A stretch of DNA of 64,000 nucleotides from Blastobasis lacticolella (Eukaryota; Arthropoda; Insecta; Lepidoptera; Blastobasidae), in contig LR990051.1 of NCBI GenBank assembly GCA_905147135.1, positions 18,877,115 through 18,941,114 on the forward strand, written 5' to 3'. Within the stretch, counting starts at the first letter, position 1, and each line of letters opens with the position of its first letter. The notes beneath the pieces were generated by a model, which did not search any database, was not told the origin of the DNA, and worked only from the letters and a program-made list of their open reading frames with translations. Both the position numbers and the translations under genes were made by a program. Of this stretch, positions 10,899-22,127 are shown in pieces.

Positions 10899-12265
10899 GC
10901 CATTTATTATGCCAGTAATTCGGTAAAACGGTTCTTCTATAACTACATTTTATTTTGACAAATATGACCCTGCGAATGATTACAACAATTAGTTCTATGC
11001 GAGAGGTCAACGACCGCCATTGCCAATCTATTTGGCACCTAAGTTTATAATTAGCGCCCCCCGCGGTTTTCACCCGCGTGCAGTGAGAACTTTTCCTTAA
11101 TATATTTTATAGAAAAGGTCAGGTATTTGACTGCCATCTCACCTGATGTTAAGTGTGGATGCAGTCTATGGTGCAGCATACCATGAATCTTACTCTTTTT
11201 CCGGGATCAAAAGCATTCTATGGCATTTGGGAATAGTAGAGCTTTTTATTAGTGAAATAAATTACGAAAACAATTCAGTAGTTTCGTAAATTTACCCCAA
11301 CAAAGACTTTCAAACAAATCTTTTACTTTTTTAAAGAATACCAGCGAACCGCTTCCACTTCGGGTGAGTTTTCTCGGCTTTCTTATCTACAATATGCATG
11401 CATTATACATATCAACTTTCCGGAAGAAATTCTCTAACTGATTGTGGAAGCCGCACCAAAATCCGTTGCATGGTTTAGGAGGAGTTAGCGGAAATACATA
11501 TAGCCGCGGATTGCGATTTCAATCCCTACCATGTATAGAAGATAGATTAGTACATAAGTATACCTTTTATATTAGTTTTTCTCTTGCTCATACATTCTCG
11601 TCTCAATTCCTACAACAATAAAGACATCAATTTTCACTCAACGCTGTTGAGCTGTCAACGGAACGAAAAAAGTAAACACGGACCTCGGTGTACGTCCGAT
11701 TTTAAAAATAGAAATACTAAACTATTTCAAATAAATTGAACTGTTTATAGTTACAAATACACAAAATACTTAGTGAAAGTGTTAGTTACAAAAATCCTGT
11801 TGTTTTAATCCATTAAATATGATAAAATCAGTGAGTTACAGTGATGAACAATTACGTAGTTAAACACAACTTTAACGATATTTCAGACACGAAGTATGTT
11901 ATATCGCTTTATAATATAAGCAAGAACTACAGTGGCGCCAAACAGAAACAGCAATTAGTGGAACAATTATTTCATTCATACTCATTATGAAGGAACTGTA
12001 TGAATGAGTGATCGTGCAAAATACCCTCATACTCGGACAAAATAAACAATGAATGCTGGAATGTTGTGCATGCTATAAAGATAACACGAAATTCACAGTT
12101 CTGCTCACAGTAGGCAGTAGCTGACTGGAAAACAACTGAGCGTTCCGCGGCTTGCGAGTCACGAATGTGCATGAGACCCGGGTTCGATCCTACTACAAGA
12201 CCATTGACTTTTTTTATTCTTAATTTTTTTTATTCATACATTAATTAATCAATTTCTTATCTGAC
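10899..12265. other. Unassigned DNA and probable LINE 5' region
   Basis: Near 11090-11180 is the reverse complement of a LINE 3'-UTR also seen near 26885-26965 (CATCTCACCTGATGTTAAGT). From an undetermined point to 12265 this is probably the 5'-UTR of the CR1-like element. It includes a short stem (CATTCATAC at about 11973 pairing with GTATGAATG) and the tRNA-like module at 12118-12192. Confidence 0.4.
12118..12192 (+). promoter_or_regulatory. tRNA-like / pol III box module upstream of LINE ORF1
   Basis: TAGCTGACTGG matches the pol III A-box consensus at 10 of 11 positions. GGTTCGATCC, about 60 bases on, is a near B-box. It lies 75-145 bases before the ORF1 start. It may be a tRNA-derived 5' end, a decayed SINE against which the LINE inserted, or chance. 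Confidence 0.35.
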
Positions 12266-13654
12266 ATGGCAAGTAAATGTAATAAATGCAATATGGACAT
12301 CACATCGAGACAATTATTATGCTGCAGAGAATGTAAGCAATATTATGATCTGCCATGTGCAAACGTTACATTCGATAGATATAAAAATATGACAAAAGAA
12401 CATAAAGACAACTGGAAATGTAAGCTATGCTACCAAAACTTACCAACTACAACATGCTGCAGTACACCATCGGATTTTGTTACACAGCGTAAAAAGTTTG
12501 TCATAAATGTGTCAACAAGCAACTCATTTGAGTCACTCTGTAGTGATGACGACTCACGTAATTTTTCCAAATGTAAACTGAACAGGAGTTGCCCGGACTT
12601 GCGTAATGATGCAGAGGAAAGAAAATTATTAATGCAGCAAAATATTATATTGAAATCTAAATTAGAAAACGCGGAAGAAGAAATTGACAATTTATTATCT
12701 GAGAACTTTAAGCTGGAAAAAATAATACAGGAACAGGAGACCAAGTTAAATATCTTGAGTAACATATGTAGATCTACAGATAAAAAAGATACTCACCGAA
12801 AAACCCCCGGTATTATAAGAAGACGTAAACTAGATCTATCACGCGATTCGTCGACACCGAGTATTTCAAAACAACAACGCCCGATAGAAATGGTTAATAA
12901 AACGCCAGTACCGCCATCTCGAGTACTAGTGGAAAATGTTGAAGAGCCTTTACCTGAGCAAACATCGCCGAATAACAAGAAACGTTGTGAGGAGGAGATG
13001 CGAAAGCCTAACATAATTATTTTAGGTGATGAACAAGTAGGGGGACTTGGAAAATATTTAGAGAAATATCGTTCTAATAAGTGGAATGACCGGTATAACA
13101 TATTTTCGTTTTTAAAACCTAATGCCGACTCAAAAGAGGTACTAAGTTACTGTACTACGTTAAGTAAACAATTAAACAAAAATGACTATGTAATTATATG
13201 TACAGGTGGTAACGATACGAACCCAAATAGATTGTTTGGTAACTTATTTACTTCGTTAGAGTTATTAAATGGTACCAATGTGCTTTTACTCCCCGTCAAT
13301 CGTAACAAAAGTTTAAATGAGGAGTTACTGAATAATAAATTAAGATTATTGACATCAATTTATAACAATTGCAATTATTTGGACATTGGTTATCGTTTGG
13401 AAAATGGATTATTTTTATGTGTGACATGTAATAAGATTAATGTTTTAATTGATTTCAATGACTATAGAATGAAATATTTGACAAGTGTAAATAAATTCAT
13501 TTCGACTAACTCGACAAAAAATGTACTAAGAATTAAATCTATGCCAAAAAAAGGCACTATACCATACTACTTCTCAAAGCTTTCACATGGAAAAAAGTCT
13601 TATTATCCAAATGATTTTAATAATGACTCTATAGGCAATGAGTTTTTTCGTTAA
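12266..13654 (+). CDS. LINE ORF1 protein (PHD-like zinc finger, coiled coil, SGNH-like domain)
   Basis: The 462-residue protein would bind the element RNA as a ribonucleoprotein particle. Residues 5-55 form a PHD-like finger: C5, C8, C20, C23, C31, C52 and C55 are present, but the usual histidine position is D28. Residues about 115-168 are a heptad-rich coiled coil, probably for self-association. Residues about 248-390 resemble the SGNH/esterase fold of CR1-type ORF1 proteins, with a GDE block at 254-256 and GGND at 314-317. The nucleophilic serine of the GDS motif is Glu256, so hydrolase activity is doubtful. The start ATG lies in clean context after the T-rich leader. The end overlaps ORF2 by 17 bases in another frame, suggesting re-initiation or coupled translation. 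Confidence 0.85.
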   Translation: MASKCNKCNMDITSRQLLCCRECKQYYDLPCANVTFDRYKNMTKEHKDNWKCKLCYQNLPTTTCCSTPSDFVTQRKKFVINVSTSNSFESLCSDDDSRNFSKCKLNRSCPDLRNDAEERKLLMQQNIILKSKLENAEEEIDNLLSENFKLEKIIQEQETKLNILSNICRSTDKKDTHRKTPGIIRRRKLDLSRDSSTPSISKQQRPIEMVNKTPVPPSRVLVENVEEPLPEQTSPNNKKRCEEEMRKPNIIILGDEQVGGLGKYLEKYRSNKWNDRYNIFSFLKPNADSKEVLSYCTTLSKQLNKNDYVIICTGGNDTNPNRLFGNLFTSLELLNGTNVLLLPVNRNKSLNEELLNNKLRLLTSIYNNCNYLDIGYRLENGLFLCVTCNKINVLIDFNDYRMKYLTSVNKFISTNSTKNVLRIKSMPKKGTIPYYFSKLSHGKKSYYPNDFNNDSIGNEFFR

Positions 13655-16592
13655 TTATGGTTCTGAAAGTGAAAGTCCACTAAATCATTACAAAAGTAAT
13701 ACTTTCAGAATCTTTCACCAAAACATTTGTGGATTGTTAAATAAAATAGACCAGCTCGAAGTTGTACTTAACGATTTTGCTAACAAAGATCAAGGTTTTG
13801 ATGCTATTTGCTTATGTGAAACATTTGTAAAGCAGGGTTCACAAAGCAATATAAAGCTCAAAAATTTTAAATTGGTTACGTCTTATTGTAGAAAGACAGG
13901 AAGAGGTGGGTCAGCCATTCTCATTCACAAGTCGTTAGATACGAAGCCGGTGCCTTTTATCTCAGATTTGGCAAATGATCGGTTTTTTGAGGCATGCGGT
14001 ATCCAAGTAGAAGAAATAAAATTAATTATAGTAGTAATATACAGAGTGCCGGAACAAACAAAAGGCCATGTTGGTATATTTATATATAAAATTAAAAAAT
14101 TGCTACACTATCTGACTACAAAATTTAAAAAGAATAAAATAGTACTATGCGGTGACTGGAATATTGACATCTTAAAACATAATGAATTTTCTAAAGAATT
14201 AATAAGCACGCTAAAAAATTTCAATTTTATTTGTCATGTCCAATCTCCTACAAGGATGAACGCTTGCTTGGACCAAATTGCAAGTAATATAAAGAGGGCA
14301 AAAGCAGAAATTCATACGCTTTGTCTCTCAGATCATGAGACAGCGCAAACACTACATTTAAAAACTAGCAACAGACTACGAATAACAACTTGGTATGACA
14401 ATAAGAGAGATTATTGCTTTGAAAATATTCAAAAGTTTCAAAATGCTCTCGCGTCCCTTTCATTCTCTGATGTGTATAATAGTGTCGATTTAAATAACGC
14501 TTTCAGTCAATTCTATGATGTACTTTGTTTGCTATATAACCTATGTTTTCCAACAATAAAAATTAAAATTAATAACAGAAATAAAAAAATTAATTGGTTA
14601 ACAAAGGGAATAAAAAAATCATGTAAGGTCAAGCGAAAATTACATTTAAAGAACAAACATACACGCAACAGCCAAATGAATCGTAACCAAATTAATAAGT
14701 ACAACAAGATACTAAAAAAATGTATCAAAATGTCACAAAAAAATTGTAACCAGAAATACATATATTCCAACAAGAATAAGTGCAAAGCCACGTGGAACAT
14801 AATAACAGAGACCGTGAGTGAGAGTATACATAGACATGACATTAAATCTATTAAATCAAATAATGACATATGCCATAATCCTATTGAAATTTGTAATATA
14901 ATTAACAATTTTTTCAATGACATTCCTACTAATACAACATTTAATAATCCAAATTTGACATACACATCACATAATAATGTACATTCTTTATTTTTAAGAC
15001 CAGTTGACGAAAATGAAATAATTAATATAATAAGGGAATTAAAAAACAGCCAAGCCACTGGTATAGATGACATCACTACAAATATAATAAAACTAAGTGC
15101 TAAATGGTTATGTAAACCACTAACACATATCATAAATTTGTCGTTTACTCAAGGAATATTCCCTGAGCAGCTCAAACACTCAATTGTTACTCCTATATAC
15201 AAAAAAGGTGATCGTACAGACCCAAATAATTACAGGCCAATTACTAGAGTTTCTATTATATCTAAAATAATAGAAAAGGCAATGTGTGTTAGGTTGAACG
15301 AGTTTATTGCCAAATACAACCTGCTTCAGCCAGACCAATATGGGTTCAGGAAAGGTTACTCTACGGAGAGAGCATGTTTTAACTTTGTCAAGTATATCAC
15401 TGAATCCTTAAATTGTAAGACGCCAGTCACGGCTATATTTCTCGACATGAGTAAGGCTTTTGACTATGTCAATCATGACAAATTGCTTTCTAAACTGGAA
15501 AATTATGGTGTGAGAGGTAATGCGCTACAATGGATTAAAACTTATCTAAAGGATAGGGAACAGTGTACAGAGATAAGTAAATTGGTCAATGTGGAAAATA
15601 ATGTAATTAAACAATCCTATCGGTCAGATTTTGTAAAAAAGACTTCAGGAGTACCACAGGGAAGCAATCTGGGACCATTATTGTTTCTCTTGTATATAAA
15701 TGACCTTCCACAAGTTACTAAACACAAATCTTTATTGTTTGCCGATGACACGACTGTCATAGTAAGAGATGAAGAGCCATGTGAATATGAAAACAATATA
15801 AATAATTCCCTGACTGACCTTGTAACATGGATGAACAAAAATAATCTTAGCATTAATATGACAAAAACTAATTTCATACAATTTCAATCTTATAATTCTA
15901 TTCCAATTAAATTAAATGTAAAATATAATGACATTATAGTACAAGAATCTGACAGCACAAAGTTTTTAGGTTTAATACTTGACAAACATCTAAATTGGAA
16001 AGACCACATAGATTCCATTGTTAAGCGATTGGATCGTTTTGTATTCGCGCTGAGTAGATTAAGAAGTTCCGTATCAGTAGATGCAGCGTTGACAGCTTAC
16101 CATGGACACGTTTCATCAGTGTTAAACTATGGATTAATCTTGTGGGGAAATTCAGTTGATGTAATAAGAGCATTTAGGTTACAAAAGAAATGTATTCGTG
16201 CTATTACAAACACATGGTTCAGAGACAGCTGCAGACCATTGTTCTTTAAGTTAAGGATTTTGCCATTGCCATGCATGTATATCCGAAATATCTGTATGTT
16301 TACAAAGAGTTATCCAGAGTATTTTAAGACAGTCTCAGAAGTAAGTACCAGGACTCAAAGGGCACAATACCAAAATCTGTTGCATAAACCTCCATGCAAA
16401 TCTTTTATATATAAAAACAATGTATACAATATGTGCATAATCTTGTATAATAATTTACCGAATGAAATTAAAATATTAGAGGAGAGGCAGTTTAAAGTAA
16501 AGTTAACTGAATGGCTTCTACAATATTGTTTTTATGATACTAAAGAATTTTTTAATTATAAAAATATGGTCAAAATGACACAGACTTTGTAG
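13638..16592 (+). CDS. LINE ORF2 polyprotein (APE endonuclease and reverse transcriptase)
   Basis: The 984 residues encode the enzymes of target-primed reverse transcription. The endonuclease (about 23-250) keeps its catalytic set: N29 (HQNICG), E61 (CLCET), D173/N175 (GDWN), D212 (LDQI) and D232/H233 (SDH). The reverse transcriptase (about 480-760) has IYKKGDRTDPNNYRPI, D603 in FLDMSKAFD, SGVPQGSNLGP at 670-680 and the catalytic FADD at 701-704. A conserved carboxy-terminal region (about 800-960) typical of CR1/Jockey-type ORF2 follows. There is no RNase H. Length is normal for the group and no stop or frameshift is visible. Codon use is strongly AT-rich, like ORF1. Confidence 0.92.
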   Translation: MSFFVNYGSESESPLNHYKSNTFRIFHQNICGLLNKIDQLEVVLNDFANKDQGFDAICLCETFVKQGSQSNIKLKNFKLVTSYCRKTGRGGSAILIHKSLDTKPVPFISDLANDRFFEACGIQVEEIKLIIVVIYRVPEQTKGHVGIFIYKIKKLLHYLTTKFKKNKIVLCGDWNIDILKHNEFSKELISTLKNFNFICHVQSPTRMNACLDQIASNIKRAKAEIHTLCLSDHETAQTLHLKTSNRLRITTWYDNKRDYCFENIQKFQNALASLSFSDVYNSVDLNNAFSQFYDVLCLLYNLCFPTIKIKINNRNKKINWLTKGIKKSCKVKRKLHLKNKHTRNSQMNRNQINKYNKILKKCIKMSQKNCNQKYIYSNKNKCKATWNIITETVSESIHRHDIKSIKSNNDICHNPIEICNIINNFFNDIPTNTTFNNPNLTYTSHNNVHSLFLRPVDENEIINIIRELKNSQATGIDDITTNIIKLSAKWLCKPLTHIINLSFTQGIFPEQLKHSIVTPIYKKGDRTDPNNYRPITRVSIISKIIEKAMCVRLNEFIAKYNLLQPDQYGFRKGYSTERACFNFVKYITESLNCKTPVTAIFLDMSKAFDYVNHDKLLSKLENYGVRGNALQWIKTYLKDREQCTEISKLVNVENNVIKQSYRSDFVKKTSGVPQGSNLGPLLFLLYINDLPQVTKHKSLLFADDTTVIVRDEEPCEYENNINNSLTDLVTWMNKNNLSINMTKTNFIQFQSYNSIPIKLNVKYNDIIVQESDSTKFLGLILDKHLNWKDHIDSIVKRLDRFVFALSRLRSSVSVDAALTAYHGHVSSVLNYGLILWGNSVDVIRAFRLQKKCIRAITNTWFRDSCRPLFFKLRILPLPCMYIRNICMFTKSYPEYFKTVSEVSTRTQRAQYQNLLHKPPCKSFIYKNNVYNMCIILYNNLPNEIKILEERQFKVKLTEWLLQYCFYDTKEFFNYKNMVKMTQTL

Positions 16593-16796
16593 AAAAAAGT
16601 GATAAATTAATATTATAAGTGCTATTAATTATTAATTTTGTGAAATGTGTGAAATATGCTTATATACCTACTAATTTAATATTTGTATGCCCAAAATAGG
16701 GCTAGACATAGAGAGACATTCAACTTTCTAACAACTAAGTTATGTATACACACCTATGTTACAAATAAATGACTTTGAACTTTGAACTTTGAACTC
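16593..16796 (+). other. 3'-UTR and heptamer-repeat terminus of the CR1-like LINE
   Basis: This is the non-coding tail between the ORF2 stop and the CTTTGAA tandem repeats. AATAAATGACTTTGAAC begins the terminal array. Simple repeats rather than poly(A) at the 3' end are a CR1-superfamily trait. Confidence 0.75.
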
Positions 16797-18492
16797 AAAT
16801 CAATTTCACCTTGCACAAAACGTCTTGTTCGCAAGTCGCGACTCACTGCTCCACCTCCATACCCCATCCGTATAATTTATCAAAACACAACTTGCTACGT
16901 AAACGGCGAGCAATCTCATGCACCCTCGGAATAAGCGAAGGTAGGAATGGTGGGATACAGAAATAAACAATCGTATTAGGAGCGTTTTATAAGCGAATAT
17001 CTGTCGACTCCGGCCCTGGCGATAAAGTAGAGACGTCGAACCCCGTGATTTAGGACAGGGACGCATTTGGGGAAGCGATAGAGAGGTAGGGCGCCTGATA
17101 TTAAAGGATTTATTAACAAAATATGAAATGCAATACGTATTATTACAAAACGTACGTACAAAAAATTTAATTACTTAGTGTTCAGTATTTATTTTATTAG
17201 TAAATATAAAAAACAAAGTAATGTAAAAGCTGCAGTTAATGGTACTCTCAACCGACGACCATGATCACTCTGTCAAGAGTGCTACTAAGAAAAAGAAGAT
17301 AATAATTCCAAATGTTTTCATGTCACTTCCTGTGACTTGTTTATAATTTAAGATCTGTGATGTATGTATGGTACATGCAGAAAGCAAATAAAGAATTGAA
17401 TTAGAATTGAAATTAAAGCGGTTAAAAAACAAAGAAATGTTTATACCTAGGCTTTCAAGTCTCATAAAACGGAGTTTATTGTGCATTTTAAATGCTGATA
17501 ACTCTTTGTATAATTATGAAAATACAAGTTCAAACTTTAAAAATAAAGCTAAAATTTTATTCATTGGAAAATTGTTTTCCTCTTTAATTCAATAAATCAA
17601 TCAAGTCTACACCCATATTTTTCTTATTGCATTTAAATATATTTATTTTTAAAGCTTTACTGGTAGCGGAGCGGTTCGCGAGGGGATAACCACAAGTTTC
17701 AACTTATACGCAACCGCAGCGAAAGTCAGATGTAGTCTGTTTTTTATGATAAAAAAAGCCGGCATGCTAGTTAGACCGTGGTTATGATTACGTTTAGTTG
17801 AAAATATTAGTAGAGTAAGGCCCCAGTTTAGGAATGTGCAACCTACATCCGACATTCGTGGGTACAAGCACGACGACTCTTAATAACAATTGCAACTTAG
17901 TCATTTCTCTCTGATAGCAAAATTAGTTTGTCAAAAAAAAAACATTTTCAAATACAACGTCCAAGTTACAGTGAACTTTAAAGCTTTTTTTTAATCTCTA
18001 TTTTTTTTAATGTTTAATAATGTACGGCCTACGTCAAATACGATACTGAGTGCGGCCCTGTCCCCGTACGAGTGATGCCCTCTTTATTAGCTTGAGCAGA
18101 GGTGGGGCCGGAGCCTTTTACAAATTTCCTGCTTTATAAAAGATAAATATTGATTTGTGCATATTTTCTCTGAGTAATATGCAGGGAAGAAGCATATGGG
18201 TGATGCTTATGGCCGTATAGTCAGATGTATTTCGCCCTACGATAAAAGACAAGAGTTCTTTTTAAATTTTAAAACAAGGAGTTTGCTAAAAGTAAATACT
18301 TTAACATTTTATTGCCTTACCTGGATTTGAATTGAATTGGCCTGACAGTCCACCTGACAGAAAGCGGCTATGAAGGAAGGAATGGCCTTGTCCTGGACGA
18401 CGTGGCTGCTTTCCGTGCAGTGCTGGCATTTGAGACACGACTTTATTTTTTAATTTTTTCATCAATAAATATAATCACTGAACAAATGACCT
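16797..18492. other. Unassigned DNA
   Basis: No gene supported. The part from 17330 to 17600 carries AATAAAGAATTGAA-type tails and an AT-rich 62-codon plus-strand frame that looks like decayed retroelement sequence. Small open frames elsewhere have no motifs. Confidence 0.35.
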
Positions 18493-18735
18493 TAGCATCG
18501 GTGGCAGAGTGGTTAGGGTATCCGACTCGTAAGCGACAGGTACCGGGTTTGAATCCCACTGCGGCTTTGTACCTATGACTCTTTTCTGAGTTATGTACAT
18601 TAGTTGAATGCTAACAGATGCTCTTACGGTGAGGGAAACATCACGATGAAATCTGCACATTCAAGCAGCTGAATGTAAAACCATTGTGCGCGAGAGCACA
18701 ACCGGGACAATAACGCCAAGATGATGTTATAAATG
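18493..18735 (+). repeat. SINE family A with internal deletion
   Basis: The tRNA-like head has GGCAGAGTGGTTAGGG (A-box-like) and a GGGTTTGAATCC B-box. The body runs to AAATCTGCACATTCAAGCAG and then jumps to the AGAGCACAACCGGGACAATA tail, so about 100 internal bases are missing. Confidence 0.75.
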
Positions 18736-20362
18736 ACTTTACCACACATTCTTGAGACATAAAACCTGCCGCGCGAAAGCGTCTGCGAGCAAATCGTTAA
18801 GATTTAAATCGAGGAATAAATAACAGAAATGTTACGGTAGCAAGGGGAAAGGGAAAAAATAGTAACAGACAGAGGGATTAAGAGCACAATAACAGGTAAC
18901 CAGGGCTGAGTAATGCGGCTGGCAGCTGGCCAGTGGGAAGATTTGCTTTGTTCGTGGACTTAACTTTCTTATTCATTTCTTGTACAGTGTGTAACAGACA
19001 CCCCTGGCCGATGCGAAAGATAGTTTAGGTATTCCAATCAGATAACTAAGTAAAATAAAACAAATTTTTTTGTGGTACCTGTTGATTAATGCATATTTCT
19101 TATGTAAATTATTGCAAGCATATATGCGTCGAATGCATACTATATAGTATGCATTCGAGTAGGCAGCGACTACCGAGTGCGACAAGCTACTATCCTGACA
19201 CAATTTCCACAAACGCCTTCGTACTGGCGTGGTGCACAGCAGAGACGCACTCCCGACATCACCTTACATTTGATATGGCATACGACACAATTTATTTAAT
19301 TTGTCGTTTTTTTAAATAACGGATGTTTTTTAGAGGTGAAGAATTTTAAATTCAAATAAAACCCAGATAAAAGTATTTTGTATCAGTGAAATTAGCTTTG
19401 TTGGAAAGATTATTTATGAAATTTATGTTTGCATATAATTTCGGCAATGAGGATGCCTTGACTGGCGCGTAGATGCAATCTGGATATCCTATTTTAATAC
19501 ACTTCTCATAATAATTGCGGCCGTATTTCGTAAATCACTTTCAATAAATGTATTAAATGGTGTGCAGAATGGGTTTCTATTTATTAATAAGCAGTTAAGC
19601 CTTGTGATTTAATTATTATCATAACTTTTTTATAGCTTTGTTTTATATTACTTATATGATTAACGTGTAGACATCCATTTAACGCTCATTTGGATACATT
19701 TACAAACAGACTGAGAGTTTATTGGACAGAAACAACTGCTGTTAAATGACGGATCTATTCAGCCAATGACAAGGCTTTATTTTGACAGCACACCAGTAAC
19801 GACATCTCGTAGATTTTGGAATCGTAAAATTCCCCTTTGTGGGTTTTCCTTGAAATAATCGATAAATAAGGTTTGTATTTGTACATAAAATTTGTATGAA
19901 AAAAGTTCCTACTTTAGATCTTAGGCCGGCATTAAAAAAAATTCAAATTCAAAGGTGGTTCAAAACTACATCACGTAACTCAAACGCCATGGAAGCCAAA
20001 TGGCGCACACTATATGCAAGTTGCTTTCTAGTCACAACAACGTGGTGTTCAGATTTTTCAAAACTTTTGCGACAAAGTTTGTATCTCATTTCTATTAACG
20101 CGAGCGCAAACTTTTAAGTTACAAGCTATTGTTTCATAGGTGAGAGCACTGGTCATACTAATTCGCGGATACGGGATGCAAATCTCTCTCCCGGAGTTTT
20201 TATTATGCAGTACAACTTAGGGTTCTTCAAAATTGAAACTGCATGCCAAAAATATTGGAAAGATGGTACCGCATTCGCTCCAGGTTTCGAGATAACCTGA
20301 ACGACGGTGTTCACTTTATATTAGGTGGCCAGTGTGTCGTCCTAGGTAAAGAAAAAATAAAT
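18736..20362. other. Unassigned DNA with MITE remnant and palindrome
   Basis: Near 19330-19425 the sequence matches one end of the MITE at 53649-53836 (shared TTGTATCAGTGAAATTAGCTTT-type core). A 28-bp perfect palindrome lies at 19130-19157. No gene is supported. Confidence 0.4.
19130..19157. repeat. Perfect 28-bp palindrome
   Basis: CGAATGCATACTAT is followed directly by its reverse complement with no loop. No paralogous copy is available for comparison. Confidence 0.9.
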
Positions 20363-20609
20363 AAATATGCTTGGACAAATTCACTCAGAGCTATCTAGCC
20401 CCAAAGTAAGCAAAGCTTGTGTTATGGGTGATAGATAACTGATAAAATCCTTATATACTGATTTTAAATACGTACTTATTATACATAGTACACCCCCAGA
20501 CCAGTAATCAAAATTAAAATTCATCATTTCAATTTCTGCTTGGCTCGGAACTCGAACCCGGGGCCTCTGCGTGGCATGTAAACCAACTGAGCCACTCAGC
20601 TCGTCTAAA
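20363..20609 (-). repeat. tRNA-derived SINE, family B (reverse)
   Basis: This is a near-complete reverse copy, with the tail motif complement CCCCAAAGTAAGCAAAGC at 20400, the body, and B-box complement CTCGAACCCGGGGCCTCTG near 20550. The tRNA-like head ends at the GAGCCACTCAGC side. Confidence 0.75.
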
Positions 20610-22127
20610 TGAAATGAAATGCAAATTACAAACTGCCCGATGTTGTAGTGGCTCAATAGAGTATGTCTGCTACTGCAAGCATAATTATATTCATTTATAT
20701 CAAGAGAATAAGAAATATTTCACATCGAAAGACCTTTCCCTACCTTTTATCTACCGAAATATGTTCACTTGTGGTACGGGGCCTCACAATTCCGCAGCAT
20801 TCCTTTTGAGGTATTTATTATATAATTGTTTCGTAATTATGTGTAGCACATCTCTTTTCTCGTACCATCTCAGCCACAACCTTTGCGGAATTTTATTTTG
20901 TTCCGCAGAGGTGGAGCTTTGGTGAACTTTAAGCCCGGCGCGAATTTAAGCTGTAAGCTCTGTTCTATCGCGAAATAAACAGATAGTAAAGTAAAAAGTT
21001 TCCTATTTTAGTAGCTTGTTGATTTTTTCTGAAAGTTCGCTGTGAAACTTTCATTTGTTGATTGTGTTAGCTGGCGAAGCGGTGTTCCATTGTTATTTGT
21101 TAGTTATGGCCGGGCATTTAGACTATTTGGCGGATTCAATGCGCTTAACTTTAAACTTGTTTCGGAGTTGGTTCCTGTGTGTTAATTTGGTTTTATCGAG
21201 ACAATAAAATTGGTGGAAAGTGATAATGAGTGGCGTTAATGTATTTCTTTCGCGCGTCAAGAATTAAGGTCGGATTATATTGTTCGTTGATTATTGGTTG
21301 CCATATAAAGAAATATAACGTGTTTTCTCAGTTTTCACTTTATAGGTACAAATATACAGAATAAAGAAAACATAAATACTTGTACTCGTAAGTACTATAT
21401 CAACCAAAATTAACTATAAGTAGCTTTTTCCCGTGACTTCGTCCGTATTCAATTCGGTTATAACGTGCCAGACCCGTTCCCGTGGGAACCACCTTGAATT
21501 TCTGCTTTTTCTTGCTATTCTGGGCTGTAAGTTATATACTGCTAAATTTCGTCAAAATCCGTTCTGTAGTTTTCGCGTGAGGGAGTAACAATCATCCAAA
21601 CAACAGTTAGGATAGGATTACCTTCTAGGATGAATTTTGAAGAAAACACTTGACTAGCGAGATCTAAAAACGAGAGTTTACATACATACTGGGTCCCACA
21701 GGAGGGGTTTCCACAACTGTTTTCATATATCTCCTTTTATTCTTGCCACTTGGGATCCCAGCTTTTTAATCACATCAAAATAACAAACAACAATTACAAG
21801 ACCGAAGAAACAAACTTACAAAGAACACAAGAAAGGACTTGCATTAAGCCTGAAAGGTAGCAAGCAAGTACAATAAATAACAGAGAGCAAACTGGAGACT
21901 TAAAAAATTCCTATCTAAATTGAATACACGTGTAGTTCAAGCCATAAATAAGGCTGAGCAGGGCCACTGTGTCTAGACTAACGGCGGTACTTAGAGCACA
22001 GGTATGAATCATGCGTACACATATGCCTAAATGTTTTTATTTAAATACTTAACATAAAAGGTCCATAAAATATATATTTTTAATTTAATTATGTCTAATA
22101 CTAAATAAAAATAAATATTCTCTATAG
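20610..22127. other. Unassigned DNA
   Basis: A 103-codon plus-strand frame at 20614-20925 has no recognisable domain. The part at 21420-21605 is a dispersed footprint (AAAATCCGTTCTGTAGTTTT, GAGGGAGTAACAATCATCC) of the type also seen at 24890-25075, 49375-49570 and 51590-51740. The rest is unassigned. Confidence 0.35.

Larger units (their letters stand above)
12266..16796 (+). mobile_element. CR1-like non-LTR retrotransposon, apparently intact coding region
   Basis: Two long, undisrupted, overlapping ORFs (12266-13654 and 13638-16592) are followed by a roughly 200-base 3'-UTR. The terminus is not poly(A) but a short tandem heptamer (GACTTTGAACTTTGAACTTTGAAC, written as about three CTTTGAA units, 16770-16794). 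ORF1 with a PHD-like finger plus SGNH-like domain, ORF2 with an APE-type endonuclease and RT but no RNase H, and a microsatellite-like 3' end point to the CR1 superfamily. The precise clade needs phylogeny. The true 5' end lies upstream of 12266 and was not located. The open frames imply recent insertion. Confidence 0.85.

Noticed and set aside
14513..15133. 206-codon minus-strand frame
   Set aside because: It is antisense to the AT-rich LINE ORF2, and its hydrophobic composition is the complement of Lys/Asn codons.
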